This document shows, piece after piece, positions 33,393-42,001 of a stretch of DNA of 64,000 nucleotides; position 1 is the stretch's first letter; each line of letters starts with the position of its first letter. The DNA is from an uncultured Bacteroidales bacterium (GTDB lineage: Bacteria > Bacteroidota > Bacteroidia > Bacteroidales > Bacteroidaceae). A model generated the notes under the pieces. That model did not search any database. It was not told where the DNA came from and saw only the letters and a list, made by a program, of their open reading frames with translations. The translations under genes and the position numbers were made by a program. The DNA lies in the NCBI GenBank assembly GCA_947303715.1, contig CAMYYY010000009.1, positions 1-64,000 of the forward strand. Direction: 5' to 3'.

Positions 33393-34320
33393 CTTCCTTC
33401 AGGAAGAATTCAGTCATCCGCTTGAACGTTTTTTCGTTGAAGGTGACGGGGCCGTGCCCGCCACCGGGAACGCTGATGAAATCCTCCAGTCGTCCGGCTT
33501 TCTCCAGCTCTTCAGCGAAGTAGCCGCTTTGGCAATGAGGCACGACGTTATCGTTGTCACCGTGGAAGATAAGGAAGCGGGGCAGTTGCGCGGCGTTCAT
33601 GTCGACGTAGGTGATGGGGCTGACGAGGCTGACAAGGTCGGAGTTATCTGCTGGGGCTCCGCCGATGAGGGCAGCCTCGGGCGAGTTGGCATCTTTCACC
33701 GTCTCGCAGTTCTCCATACGGGCCATATCCACGGGGCCGAACCAATCCACGACGGCATCAACGCGACTGGAATAATTGGTATTCCCGCCCACGTTGCCTT
33801 CAAGGTCAAGGGTCGTATTGCCGACGGTGCGCTTGCTGAGGCCATTGGTAACGCCCGCTAACGCGGAGAGATGGCCGCCCGACGAGAATCCCGTAATGCC
33901 GACAAACGACGTGTCAAGTTTGTACTCAGCGGCATGGGCACGAAGGAAGCGCAAGGCAGCCTTCACATCGTGGATTTGGGCGGGAAACTTGGCATCGCCG
34001 CTGGAACGGTGGTTGATGCAGACCACAGCAAAGCCGGCATCGGTCAACGGCTTTCCGAGGGAGAACCAAGCGGCTATCTTGGCATTGTTGGAAAACCATG
34101 CACTACCGTAGATGGCAACGATGACCTTGTAGGCATCCTGCTGCTTTTCGGGCAAAAAGATGTCGAGGCGATGCGCTTCCAGATCGTCGCCGGCATAGTT
34201 GACGTCCTTGAACGTAGGATTAACTTCGGGCATGGTCCATCCTTGCGGCTGTGCATTTGCTGTCAAGGTCAGGAACAAAAGGGGGAGAATGGAAGAAATA
34301 ACGGTTTTCTTTGTTTTCAT
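33376..34320 (-). CDS. Secreted alpha/beta hydrolase, esterase-like
   Basis: The 314-residue product has a signal peptide ending ANA before Gln. The alpha/beta-hydrolase core has the nucleophile elbow GFSSGG (Ser146), a candidate acid in FHGDNDNVVP and a histidine in PGGGHGP. An AIYGSAW segment takes the oxyanion-hole position. It resembles bifunctional acetylxylan/feruloyl esterases (BD-FAE), which remove acyl groups from hemicellulose. Its neighbour is a GH43 enzyme 31 bases upstream, which supports a polysaccharide role. Confidence 0.8.
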   Translation of the reverse strand: MKTKKTVISSILPLLFLTLTANAQPQGWTMPEVNPTFKDVNYAGDDLEAHRLDIFLPEKQQDAYKVIVAIYGSAWFSNNAKIAAWFSLGKPLTDAGFAVVCINHRSSGDAKFPAQIHDVKAALRFLRAHAAEYKLDTSFVGITGFSSGGHLSALAGVTNGLSKRTVGNTTLDLEGNVGGNTNYSSRVDAVVDWFGPVDMARMENCETVKDANSPEAALIGGAPADNSDLVSLVSPITYVDMNAAQLPRFLIFHGDNDNVVPHCQSGYFAEELEKAGRLEDFISVPGGGHGPVTFNEKTFKRMTEFFLKEATAAK

Positions 34321-34351
34321 GATGAAAGGTGTTTATGGTTAATCAATTATA

Positions 34352-37072
34352 TTATTTGAATTGCCACCAGTCGAGGCGGTTGTCGCCTTTGGTGGAGCTG
34401 AAGCAGAGGTAGAGGTCGTGAACGCCTGCGGCGCCTGCGACTTTCGTGCTGAAGCTGCGGTACTTCTCCAACGAGCCTGTCCGAGAGAGGGTGACGCTGC
34501 CGATGACGGGGCCGTCGACGCTGTCGAGACGCAGGGTGACGGTAGCGCTACCGGTGGAGGCTGCCGTCAGTTGGAATCGTTTGGCGCCCGCGCTGAAGTC
34601 CACGCCACGCAAGCGGATGTACTCGCCGTCGTTGAGGTCAGTGACATACATATTCTTACGCCCAGTTGAGGAGGGCATGTCGGCTACAACGCCCGTATTG
34701 TCAATGCCCATTTTGGCTGTTTTCAGTCCGTTGCCCCAAGCCATCGTCTCTGCCTCCACGCGCTTGAAGGGATTGAGCCAGCGAAGCTGCTTGACGGGCT
34801 GTTGGTCGAGCCAATAGGGTATTTCGTTGATGGTACCATCGGCGTTGTAGGTTATCTCGGCGACATCCACGCTGCGATGCTCGTGGTGGACGAACGTCTC
34901 AAGGTGCATGAGGTCGTAGCTCTGTCCGAAGATGTAGGAGTGCCCACGGTAGTCGCAGATGCCTGGGTGGTTGCCTCTGTCGCGGTTTGTGGGGCGCATG
35001 ATGTAGCCTTTCGACTCCCAAGGGCCTGTGGGGCTGTCGCTCATAGCATAGCCCAGCGCCTCGGGGCAGCAGGTGGTGGCATAGCCCAGATAGTAATGCC
35101 CTCCACGCTTGTAGAACCAGGGGCCTTCCTGATAGTGCTCGATGTGGTAGTCGAGTTTGGTGATGCCGCTCTTCAGCGAAATCATGTCGTCGTTCAGAAG
35201 GGCGTAGTAGGTATTGGGGTTGCCCCAGTACATATAGGCCTGCCCGTCGTCATCCGTAAAGACGGTGGGGTCGATGTCGTCCCAGTGCTCTTTCTGCCAG
35301 ACGAGAGGCTCGCCGAGCGGGTCGTGGAACGGGCCGTATGGCGAGTCGCTGACGAGGACACCAATGCCGTGCCCGTGAAGCGGGGCGTAAAGGTAGTATT
35401 TCCCGTTGCGCTCTACCGTTTGGATGGCCCACGCGCCGTTGTCGCGGCTGCGCCAGGCGAAATCCTTCAGCGAGGCCACAGCCCCGTGCTCCGTCCAGTT
35501 CACCATGTCCGTCGTGGTCCATAGCAGCCAGTCGTACATGTAGAATCCGGCTGAGTGGCGCTCGTTGGCATCAGGGATATCTTCGGGCGAGGCATCGTGC
35601 GACGTGTATAAGAATAAAGTATCGCCTACGACGAGGGGCGACGGGTCGGCCGTGAACTTCGTCTGGAACAACGGCATGTTCACCTGCTCCAGCCCGCGCA
35701 TCTCCCACCAGTCGAAGTTGAAGAGCTTGGGTCCCTTTCGCCCTGTGAAGACGAAGTAGAGGTCGTGAACGCCCGTTGCATAGGCTGTCAGGTCGATGGT
35801 GTGCGTCTGCCATTGCTCCCAGCCTCCTGTGCCGTTCACAGCGAGACGCCCAAGCAGCTGCCCACGAAGGCTATCGACGTGCACCTCGATGGCTCCCCCT
35901 CGCAGTCCGCTGGCAACGCGGGCGGTAAAGGTGCGGGGGATGCCGTTTCCGAAGTCAACCGCCTGCAACTTGATGTAGTCGCCATTGTGGATGTCCGTGA
36001 CATAGACGCCCACGGCGTCGTTCTGCTCAGTTTTCAGTCCTTTGGAGAAGGCCATCGTCTCAGCCTCCACACGTCGATAGGGGTTGAAGGTGCCGACAGG
36101 CTTCACGCCCTCCTCTGTAGGCATGATGGTGGGGAACGAGCCGTCGGCGTTGTAGGTAAACTCCTCTATGGCCACGCTGCGCCCGAAGCCTCCTCCGCGA
36201 GGCAGCTTGCCCGTGTGGTAGAAGAAGTAGCTATGTCCCTTGTAGTCAACGACGCCGCAATGGTTGGTGAACGACTTCGTGTCGCAGAGCGGCATGATTT
36301 CGCCGGCATATGTCCAGGGGCCTGTGGGCGAGGGGGCCGTGCTGTAGCTGATGTGCTCGGGCACGCCGCCTGCGGCATAAAGCAGCTGGTACGTGCCGTT
36401 CCGTTTCGTCAGCCAGGGGCCTTCCACGTAGCTGTCCTTGTATTTCTTATCCTTCTCACGCTCGTTCATGAGCGGAGCGCCGAAGGCCTCCTCCGTCATG
36501 GGCAGTTTACCGAGCTCGCCCTCGTAGGAGATCATGTCGCGGTTCAGCTTCAGGTAATAGCATTGGGGATTGCCCCACATCAGCCACGCCTGCTCGTCGT
36601 CGTCGATGAAGACCGTCGGGTCGATGTGGTCCCACGAGCCGTTCTCGAACAGCGGTTTGCCCAAGGCATCGCGGAAGGGACCCGTAGGGTTGTCGCCGAC
36701 GGCTACGCCGATGGCCATGCCGCCTGAGATGCGCGAATGGGCGCAGATGTACCAGAAGAACTTGCCGTCGCGCTCGATGCATTGGCTAGCCCAAGCCCTA
36801 TCGTCAGCCCACGAAAAGCTTTCCAAAGCCAAGGGCGAGCCATGATCACGCCAGTTCACCATGTCGGTAGTGGAGTAGATGCGCCATTCCTGCATCCAGA
36901 AGAAGTCTGCGCCGTCCTCGTCGTGGCCGGTATAGACATAGAGGGTGTCGCCCGCCACCATAGGAGCGGGGTCGGTGGTGAACCACGTCTGAACAATCGG
37001 ATTCTGCGCCAAAGCCGGCATCAGGCTGCAAAACAACAGCAGCACAAAGGGAATGTTTTTTCTCGCTTTCAT
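34352..37072 (-). CDS. Two-domain GH43 glycosidase with CBM6-like modules
   Basis: The 906-residue exported protein (signal ending MPALA before Gln) has a repeated layout: GH43 (about 25-320, with TTDPAPMV, HIDPTVFIDDD, YVEGPWL), a CBM6-like module (about 340-465, starting YRRVEAETMAFSKGL), a second GH43 (about 470-760, with TADPSPLV, DIDPTVFTDDD, YQEGPWF) and a second CBM6-like module (about 775-906, starting FKRVEAETMAWGNGL). Both GH43 units keep the catalytic Asp, Asp and Glu. The family includes arabinofuranosidases and xylosidases; the substrate is not evident. The two halves look like an internal duplication. It likely shares an operon with the esterase. Confidence 0.87.
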   Translation of the reverse strand: MKARKNIPFVLLLFCSLMPALAQNPIVQTWFTTDPAPMVAGDTLYVYTGHDEDGADFFWMQEWRIYSTTDMVNWRDHGSPLALESFSWADDRAWASQCIERDGKFFWYICAHSRISGGMAIGVAVGDNPTGPFRDALGKPLFENGSWDHIDPTVFIDDDEQAWLMWGNPQCYYLKLNRDMISYEGELGKLPMTEEAFGAPLMNEREKDKKYKDSYVEGPWLTKRNGTYQLLYAAGGVPEHISYSTAPSPTGPWTYAGEIMPLCDTKSFTNHCGVVDYKGHSYFFYHTGKLPRGGGFGRSVAIEEFTYNADGSFPTIMPTEEGVKPVGTFNPYRRVEAETMAFSKGLKTEQNDAVGVYVTDIHNGDYIKLQAVDFGNGIPRTFTARVASGLRGGAIEVHVDSLRGQLLGRLAVNGTGGWEQWQTHTIDLTAYATGVHDLYFVFTGRKGPKLFNFDWWEMRGLEQVNMPLFQTKFTADPSPLVVGDTLFLYTSHDASPEDIPDANERHSAGFYMYDWLLWTTTDMVNWTEHGAVASLKDFAWRSRDNGAWAIQTVERNGKYYLYAPLHGHGIGVLVSDSPYGPFHDPLGEPLVWQKEHWDDIDPTVFTDDDGQAYMYWGNPNTYYALLNDDMISLKSGITKLDYHIEHYQEGPWFYKRGGHYYLGYATTCCPEALGYAMSDSPTGPWESKGYIMRPTNRDRGNHPGICDYRGHSYIFGQSYDLMHLETFVHHEHRSVDVAEITYNADGTINEIPYWLDQQPVKQLRWLNPFKRVEAETMAWGNGLKTAKMGIDNTGVVADMPSSTGRKNMYVTDLNDGEYIRLRGVDFSAGAKRFQLTAASTGSATVTLRLDSVDGPVIGSVTLSRTGSLEKYRSFSTKVAGAAGVHDLYLCFSSTKGDNRLDWWQFK

Positions 37073-37097
37073 AGGGGAGGGGGATATTTCCAGGGGA

Positions 37098-37129
37098 CAA
37101 AGATAGGATGAGCCGAGCGAAAAAGCAAG
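37098..37129 (-). promoter_or_regulatory. Promoter of the double GH43 gene, CGCTCG type
   Basis: On the minus strand, CTTG (37129-37126), CGCTCG (37119-37114) and TATCTTTG (37105-37098) are in register: 20 nt between boxes and 8 nt between the hexamer and the -7 box. It lies 25 bases upstream of the start codon. Confidence 0.75.
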
Positions 37130-37209
37130 AAAAACAAAGTTTTTTTAAACAGGAAGAGCAACTGACGAATCAGAAGAAGCTTCTGGCAAAACAACATCAA
37201 ACGCTGTGC

Positions 37210-37290
37210 TCACAGAGTTAAGGGCTGCGTTCACAGAGTTAAACTCTAAAAATTTAACGTTAAACTCTGCGCGCGTAACGTTAAACGTTA
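37210..37290. repeat. Four-unit, 21-bp-period GTTAA array
   Basis: GTTAAGGG, GTTAAACTCT, GTTAAACTCT and GTTAAACGTT begin at 37217, 37238, 37259 and 37280, exactly 21 bp apart. TCACAGAG precedes the first two. Palindromes such as AGAGTTAAACTCT and TTTAACGTTAAA lie within. The array is in the gap between der and the GH43 gene. Confidence 0.85.
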
Positions 37291-37322
37291 TGAACTAAGG
37301 ATAGCCTTCGTGTCCCCTACCG

Positions 37323-38636
37323 CTACTTCTGGCGGATGAAGATGTTGACGGGGGTGCCGGAGAAGTTCCAGCGCTCGCGGATTTTGTTCTCAAGGAAACG
37401 GCGATAAGGCTCCTTGACATACTGCGGCAGATTGGCGAAGAACACGAATGAGGGGATACGCGTGTCGGGAAGCTGCATGCAGTACTTGATTTTGATGTAC
37501 TTGCCCTTGTTCGATGGGGGCGGCGTGACTTCGATGATGGGGAGCATCTCTTCGTTGAGCCGCGCCGTAGGGATGCGCTGGCTACGATGCTGATAGACTT
37601 CCTTTGCCAATTCCAAGACCTTGAAAATACGCTGCTTGGTGAGGGCGGAAGCGAAGACGACAGGGAAATCGGAGAAGGGAGCGAAGCGGCTGCGGATGGT
37701 TTCCTCCATGTACTTCATGGCCTTCGTGCTTTTGTCCGCGGCAATATCCCACTTGTTGACAACTACCACAAGGCCCTTCTGATTCTTGTTAATCAGGGAG
37801 AAAATGTTGAGGTCCTGCCCTTCGACGCCACGTGTGGCATCGAGCATGAGGATGCAGACATCGGAGTTCTCAATAGCGCGTATGGAGCGCATGACGGAAT
37901 AGAACTCAAGGTCCTCGCTAACCTTATTCTTCTTACGAATGCCCGCCGTATCAACGAGATAGAAGTCGAAGCCGAATTTTGTGTAGCGGGTATAGATGCT
38001 GTCGCGTGTGGTGCCGGCGATGTCGGTAACGATATGGCGTTCCTCGCCGATGAAGGCGTTGACGATGGAGCTCTTGCCGACGTTGGGGCGTCCCACAACG
38101 GCAAAGCGGGGAATGTCTTCCTCGATGTCGTCCTTCTCCTTCTCGGGGAACTTGCTGACGATGAGGTCGAGCAGATCGCCCGTGCCGAAGCCGTTGGCAG
38201 CAGAGATGCAGAAGGGGTCACCCAAGCCAAGAGCATAGAACTCCGCAGCGCCGTATTGCTGCTCGGTACTGTCGGTCTTATTTGCTGCCAAGATGACGGG
38301 AGTCTTCGAGCGGCGCAGGATATCAGCAACCTGTTCGTCAAGGTCGGTAACACCATTCTTGACATCGACCAAGAAGAGCACCACGTCGGCCTCCTCGACG
38401 GCGATGAGCACCTGCTTGCGGATTTCCTCCTCGAAGATATCGTCGGAATTGACTACCCAGCCGCCTGTATCAACGACGGAGAACTCGCGTCCGCACCACA
38501 GGCACTTGCCATACTGACGGTCGCGCGTAGTGCCGGCTTCCTCAGCCACGATGGCATGACGTGTTTCCGTCAGCCTGTTAAAGAGCGTCGATTTGCCCAC
38601 ATTGGGCCGTCCGACTATAGCTAATACGTTTCCCAT
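37323..38636 (-). CDS. der: Ribosome biogenesis GTPase Der (EngA)
   Basis: The 437-residue protein has two tandem GTPase domains and a C-terminal KH-like domain, the Der/EngA layout. Domain 1 has [11 protein letters not shown] near residue 8, DTGGW and NKTD. Domain 2 has [11 protein letters not shown] near residue 184, DTAGI and NKWD. Der acts in 50S ribosomal subunit assembly. It follows era by 6 bases. Confidence 0.97.
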   Translation of the reverse strand: MGNVLAIVGRPNVGKSTLFNRLTETRHAIVAEEAGTTRDRQYGKCLWCGREFSVVDTGGWVVNSDDIFEEEIRKQVLIAVEEADVVLFLVDVKNGVTDLDEQVADILRRSKTPVILAANKTDSTEQQYGAAEFYALGLGDPFCISAANGFGTGDLLDLIVSKFPEKEKDDIEEDIPRFAVVGRPNVGKSSIVNAFIGEERHIVTDIAGTTRDSIYTRYTKFGFDFYLVDTAGIRKKNKVSEDLEFYSVMRSIRAIENSDVCILMLDATRGVEGQDLNIFSLINKNQKGLVVVVNKWDIAADKSTKAMKYMEETIRSRFAPFSDFPVVFASALTKQRIFKVLELAKEVYQHRSQRIPTARLNEEMLPIIEVTPPPSNKGKYIKIKYCMQLPDTRIPSFVFFANLPQYVKEPYRRFLENKIRERWNFSGTPVNIFIRQK

Positions 38637-38642
38637 AGTTTC

Positions 38643-39527
38643 TTAATCACTTAAATCGTATCCGAAATTCTTGAGTTCCTTGGTTGAATTGCGCCAGTCT
38701 TTATCCACCTTGACAAAGACCTCGAGATAAATGCTCTTGCCGAAGAATTTCTCCAGCGACTTGCGGGCTTCGGTAGAGACTTTCTTCAAAGCCTTTCCCT
38801 GAGCGCCGATGATGATGCCCTTTTGCGACTCGCGCTCGACGTAGATGACAGTATTGATGTGGATGTTCTTGGGTGTCTCCTTGAACTGTTCCACGCTGAC
38901 CTCCACGGAATAGGGAATCTCCTTGTCGTAGTAGAGAAGGATTTTCTCGCGGATAATCTCCGTGACGAAGAAGCGCGCGGGCTTGTCGGTAAGCTGGTCC
39001 TTGCCGAAGTAGGGCGGGCTGTCGGGCAACAGCTCCTTGATGCGCTTCAGTACGGCATCCACGTTGAAGCGGTTCGTAACCGACAGGGGGATAATCTCGG
39101 CATTAGGCAGCAATTCGTGCCATTTCTCCACCAGCGCTTCCAGGTCCTTCTGGTTACTGAGGTCTATTTTATTAATAAGGAGTAGCACAGGGCAGCGCAT
39201 CTTCTGTACCTTGGCGAGGAATTCCTCGTTCTTATCGGGCTTCTCGATGACGTCCGTCATGTAGAGCAGCACGTCGGCATCCTGCAGGGCCGACTCGGAG
39301 AATTGCAGCATGGACTCCTGCAGCTTGTAGTTAGGCTTCAGCACGCCTGGGGTGTCGCTGAAGACGATTTGCATCTCGTCTGTGTTGACGATGCCCATGA
39401 TGCGATGGCGCGTTGTCTGCGCCTTGAAGGTGGCGATGGAGATGCGTTCGCCCACCAGTTGGTTCATGAGCGACGACTTCCCGACGTTGGGGTTTCCGAC
39501 AATATTTACAAATCCTGCCTTGTGCAC
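38643..39527 (-). CDS. era: GTPase Era
   Basis: I place the start at GTG 39527 (read MHKAGFVNIVGNPNVGKSS), giving 294 residues, the family length. The open frame extends upstream only through repeat DNA. The GTPase motifs GNPNVGKSS, DTPGV and NKID are followed by a KH domain with VYVERESQKGIIIGAQGKAL. Era binds the 3' end of 16S rRNA in 30S assembly. It appears co-transcribed with rpmF, yceD and der, although a repeat hairpin lies between rpmF and era. Confidence 0.95.
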   Translation of the reverse strand: MHKAGFVNIVGNPNVGKSSLMNQLVGERISIATFKAQTTRHRIMGIVNTDEMQIVFSDTPGVLKPNYKLQESMLQFSESALQDADVLLYMTDVIEKPDKNEEFLAKVQKMRCPVLLLINKIDLSNQKDLEALVEKWHELLPNAEIIPLSVTNRFNVDAVLKRIKELLPDSPPYFGKDQLTDKPARFFVTEIIREKILLYYDKEIPYSVEVSVEQFKETPKNIHINTVIYVERESQKGIIIGAQGKALKKVSTEARKSLEKFFGKSIYLEVFVKVDKDWRNSTKELKNFGYDLSD

Positions 39528-39548
39528 TTTGGAGAATGATAAAAAAAG

Positions 39549-39654
39549 GAATGAGGAATAAGAAATTATAAAATTAGGAATTAGGAACCCTCTTACCAAG
39601 GATAGGTCGCTATGCGCAGCCCATTCCTTATTTCTAATTCCTAATTCCTAATTA
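39549..39654. repeat. Hairpin of inverted AATTAGGA-type repeat arms
   Basis: The left arm (39549-39588) is built from GGAATGAGGAATAAG and AATTAGGAATTAGGAA. The right arm (39624-39654) is its approximate reverse complement (TTCCTTATTTCTAATTCC). A core of about 35 bases lies between. It sits between rpmF and era and could act as a terminator or processing hairpin. Confidence 0.75.
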
Positions 39655-39673
39655 CAGAATGAAACGCAGCGTA

Positions 39674-39859
39674 CTATACGGCTGCTTCTTTCTCGATTGC
39701 CAGCTTGCCGCGGTAGTAGCCGCAGGCGCCGCAGACAGTGTGGAACACATGCCATTCGCCGCAGTTGGGGCAGATGGCGAGCGTCGGGGCAACAGCCACG
39801 TCGTGGGTACGACGCTTGGCAGTCCTCGTCTTCGATTGTCTTCTTTTTGGATGTGCCAT
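39674..39859 (-). CDS. rpmF: 50S ribosomal protein L32
   Basis: The 61-residue protein starts MAHPKRRQSKTRTAKRRTHD, the L32 signature. It has a zinc-ribbon-like pair CPNCGEWH and CGACGYY. It follows yceD by 14 bases, the usual yceD-rpmF pairing in bacteria. Confidence 0.97.
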   Translation of the reverse strand: MAHPKRRQSKTRTAKRRTHDVAVAPTLAICPNCGEWHVFHTVCGACGYYRGKLAIEKEAAV

Positions 39860-39873
39860 TTTACGTTTATTTT

Positions 39874-40410
39874 TTAATTATCCATTATGTCCTTCAAAGC
39901 GTCCCAACGAGGGTCGGTTTCGACGGGGCCGTTACCGTCCGCCGCCTCCTCATCCTCCTCGCGGGCCGTGTGCTTGCGCAGTTTGTCCATCATCTCACGG
40001 TTGCATTTGCCTGGGGCATGGACATGCTTCAAGGGGATAGCAAGTGCCACGAACTCGTAGATGTACCACGCCACGTTGATGTAGCCGTCCCGCTCGGGGA
40101 CGATCACCGTGTCGCCGTCCTCGCCAAAGTCATTACCCAACTTCACAGAGAGTGAGCCGGTAGTGGCAATGGGCTGTTCCATTTCGTCCAGACAACGGTC
40201 GCAGTTGACGATGACGTATCCGTTGATGTCGAAGTCAAGCAGGAATGTTCCTGACTTCTTGGTGACGTTGACTGTCACCTGAGCCTTGCCCTTCTGCACC
40301 TCGGGAGCGTCAATAAGGGCAAAGAAATTATTGTCAATATCCATCTCAAGGGTAGCTGTCGGCGCAGTCATCCCTCTTAATTCGACCTTGAATTTATCTA
40401 ATTTGCCCAT
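39874..40410 (-). CDS. YceD/DUF177 family protein
   Basis: ATG 40410 (MGKLDKFKVELRG) gives 178 residues; a start 12 bases earlier is less likely. The DUF177 core shows YVIVNCDRCLDEMEQP with paired cysteines, then an acidic C-terminus (REEDEEAADGNG) ending in DPRWDALKDI, the family's usual end. The family is almost always next to rpmF, and in some bacteria affects 23S rRNA. A CGCTCG-type promoter lies 31 bases upstream. Confidence 0.9.
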   Translation of the reverse strand: MGKLDKFKVELRGMTAPTATLEMDIDNNFFALIDAPEVQKGKAQVTVNVTKKSGTFLLDFDINGYVIVNCDRCLDEMEQPIATTGSLSVKLGNDFGEDGDTVIVPERDGYINVAWYIYEFVALAIPLKHVHAPGKCNREMMDKLRKHTAREEDEEAADGNGPVETDPRWDALKDIMDN

Positions 40411-40441
40411 ACCTTTTTGCACAAGACGCTAAAATCGGCTG

Positions 40442-40472
40442 CAAAAGTAGTACAAACCGAGCGAAAAACAAA
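40442..40472 (-). promoter_or_regulatory. Promoter of the yceD-rpmF-era-der genes, CGCTCG type
   Basis: On the minus strand, TTTG (40472-40469) and TACTTTTG (40449-40442) are 19 nt apart. CGCTCG (40463-40458) is 8 nt upstream of the -7 box. Confidence 0.8.
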
Positions 40473-40655
40473 ATATTTTCCAGATTATTTTTATTTAACT
40501 ACGTTTTCGTCCGTTACGAGGTGCAGTCTACTTAAACCCAAACCGGTCATTAGATTTGGGTTGAAAGGGGAGGTTATTTTTCCAGCTGAGAAAAGGCTTT
40601 TTTCTGCCATGCGTAAAAGGCTCGTTGTCTGTGCGGAATCAAGGGATGAGAAGTT

Positions 40656-40757
40656 TTCATCGCAATGATTAAATGTTTTCACTGCAATGAAAGATTCTTT
40701 TCACTGCAATGATTAACTCTTTTCACTGCGATGATTAATCCTTTTCATTGCGATGAA
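40656..40757. repeat. Five-unit, 22-bp-period palindrome array
   Basis: Units of consensus TTCAYYGCRATGAW begin at 40656, 40678, 40700, 40722 and 40744, an exact 22-bp period with 8-bp spacers. It is the same family as the array at 15781, 25 kb away. It lies after the kinase gene and about 185 bases upstream of the yceD promoter. Confidence 0.9.
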
Positions 40758-40783
40758 AAAAAGGTATTCTTTGAGAAAGCGCT

Positions 40784-41932
40784 TTAGCGTCGCAACTCAA
40801 TGCGGAAGGTGGTGCCGGCGCCAGGCTCGGAGCGGCGGACGTAGATGTGTCCGTCGTGATATTCCTCGATAATTCGCTTGGCTAGCGAGAGGCCAAGTCC
40901 CCATCCGCGCTTCTTCGTGGTGAAGCCGGGGGAGAAGACGTTTTTCCAATGGCTCTTGGGGATGCCCTTGCCGGTATCCGTAATATCGATGCAGACTTTG
41001 TCGCCCGAAGGAATGATGTCGGTCGTAATACTGCCCGCGCCATCCATGGCATCAACGGCATTCTTGAACAGGTTTTCCACCACCCACTCAAAGAGCGGGC
41101 TGTTCATGGGCACCTCAATAGGATGGTCCGTGTAATGACAAACGATGGAAACGCGGTCTGAAGTGCGATGCCCAATATACTCTGCCACACGGCTGAGCGA
41201 GACGTTTACGTCCTCGGGGGTGAGCTCTGGCGCCGAACCGATTTTCGAGAAGCGCTCAGCAATCCGCTCCAGCCGATGGACATCCTTGCCCATTTCGGGT
41301 ATGAGCTTATCGTCGGGGTAGTTCTGCCCAAGGATTTCCGTCCAGGCCATCAGGCTTGAGATGGGCGTGCCCAGCTGATGGGCCGTCTCCTTGGAGAGGC
41401 CGACCCACACCCTGTCCTGCTCGCCGCGCTTCATGCTCAACAGAGCAAACAAAGCCACCAGCACGAAGACGACAAAGACGCTGAACTGGATGTAAGGATA
41501 GGCGCCCAGCAGCTTCAGCAGGGTAGAATCGTCGTAGCAGACGTCGTACCACGTGTTGGCCTCGGGCATGTCCATGCGGATGATATGGTCGGCATCGCGC
41601 ATACGTGCTGCACGGCGCATCAGGCAGCCCAAGGTATCGGTGCCGTGAATAGCCACATTGACGTAGCTTTCGATGGCACCTTTGTCGTTGAGGACGATGA
41701 CGGGGATAGTGTTGTTTCCCTTGATGACGGTGAGCACCAGGTTGAGGTCGGTAGTCTCGTCGGCATTATTGAAAGTGCGCATGGCCTCGGTCCATACCTC
41801 CATGCGGCGCTCTTCCTCCTTCGAGAGTTCGCGCACCAAATAGTTTGAAAACACCAACGATGCCACGCCAATCAGCACGGCAACGACGATGAGCGTTATC
41901 TTAACGGTCTTTGTTCGATTAATCCATTCCAC
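40784..41932 (-). CDS. Membrane sensor histidine kinase (orphan)
   Basis: The 382-residue protein has two membrane segments (about 11-31 and 146-167) flanking an extracytoplasmic sensor domain. The dimerisation/phosphoacceptor helix carries His185 in LSKETAHQLGTPISSLM. The HATPase domain runs from about 275 to the end, with NLFKNAVDAMDG (N box), DTGKGIPKSHW and GWGLGLSLAKRI. No response regulator is adjacent; the upstream neighbour is an XRE-type regulator. The signal sensed is unknown. Confidence 0.92.
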   Translation of the reverse strand: MEWINRTKTVKITLIVVAVLIGVASLVFSNYLVRELSKEEERRMEVWTEAMRTFNNADETTDLNLVLTVIKGNNTIPVIVLNDKGAIESYVNVAIHGTDTLGCLMRRAARMRDADHIIRMDMPEANTWYDVCYDDSTLLKLLGAYPYIQFSVFVVFVLVALFALLSMKRGEQDRVWVGLSKETAHQLGTPISSLMAWTEILGQNYPDDKLIPEMGKDVHRLERIAERFSKIGSAPELTPEDVNVSLSRVAEYIGHRTSDRVSIVCHYTDHPIEVPMNSPLFEWVVENLFKNAVDAMDGAGSITTDIIPSGDKVCIDITDTGKGIPKSHWKNVFSPGFTTKKRGWGLGLSLAKRIIEEYHDGHIYVRRSEPGAGTTFRIELRR

Positions 41933-42001
41933 ATTGCATACGATAAGTTGTCTTCTTCTAATAACGTGAAAAAGACAAAAATCGTATATTTCAGGGAAGG
42001 A

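Larger units (their letters stand above)
40423..40783. other. Intergenic region between yceD and the histidine kinase
   Basis: No gene is credible here. Besides the yceD promoter and the 22-bp palindrome array, it holds a perfect 8-bp stem, AACCCAAA (40535-40542) with TTTGGGTT (40555-40562), and A/T tracts near 40590-40600. These could end transcription of the kinase gene before the yceD promoter. Confidence 0.6.

Noticed and set aside
40417..40668. 83-codon plus-strand frame between yceD and the kinase gene
   Set aside because: Runs through the yceD promoter and ends in the palindrome array; no domain.
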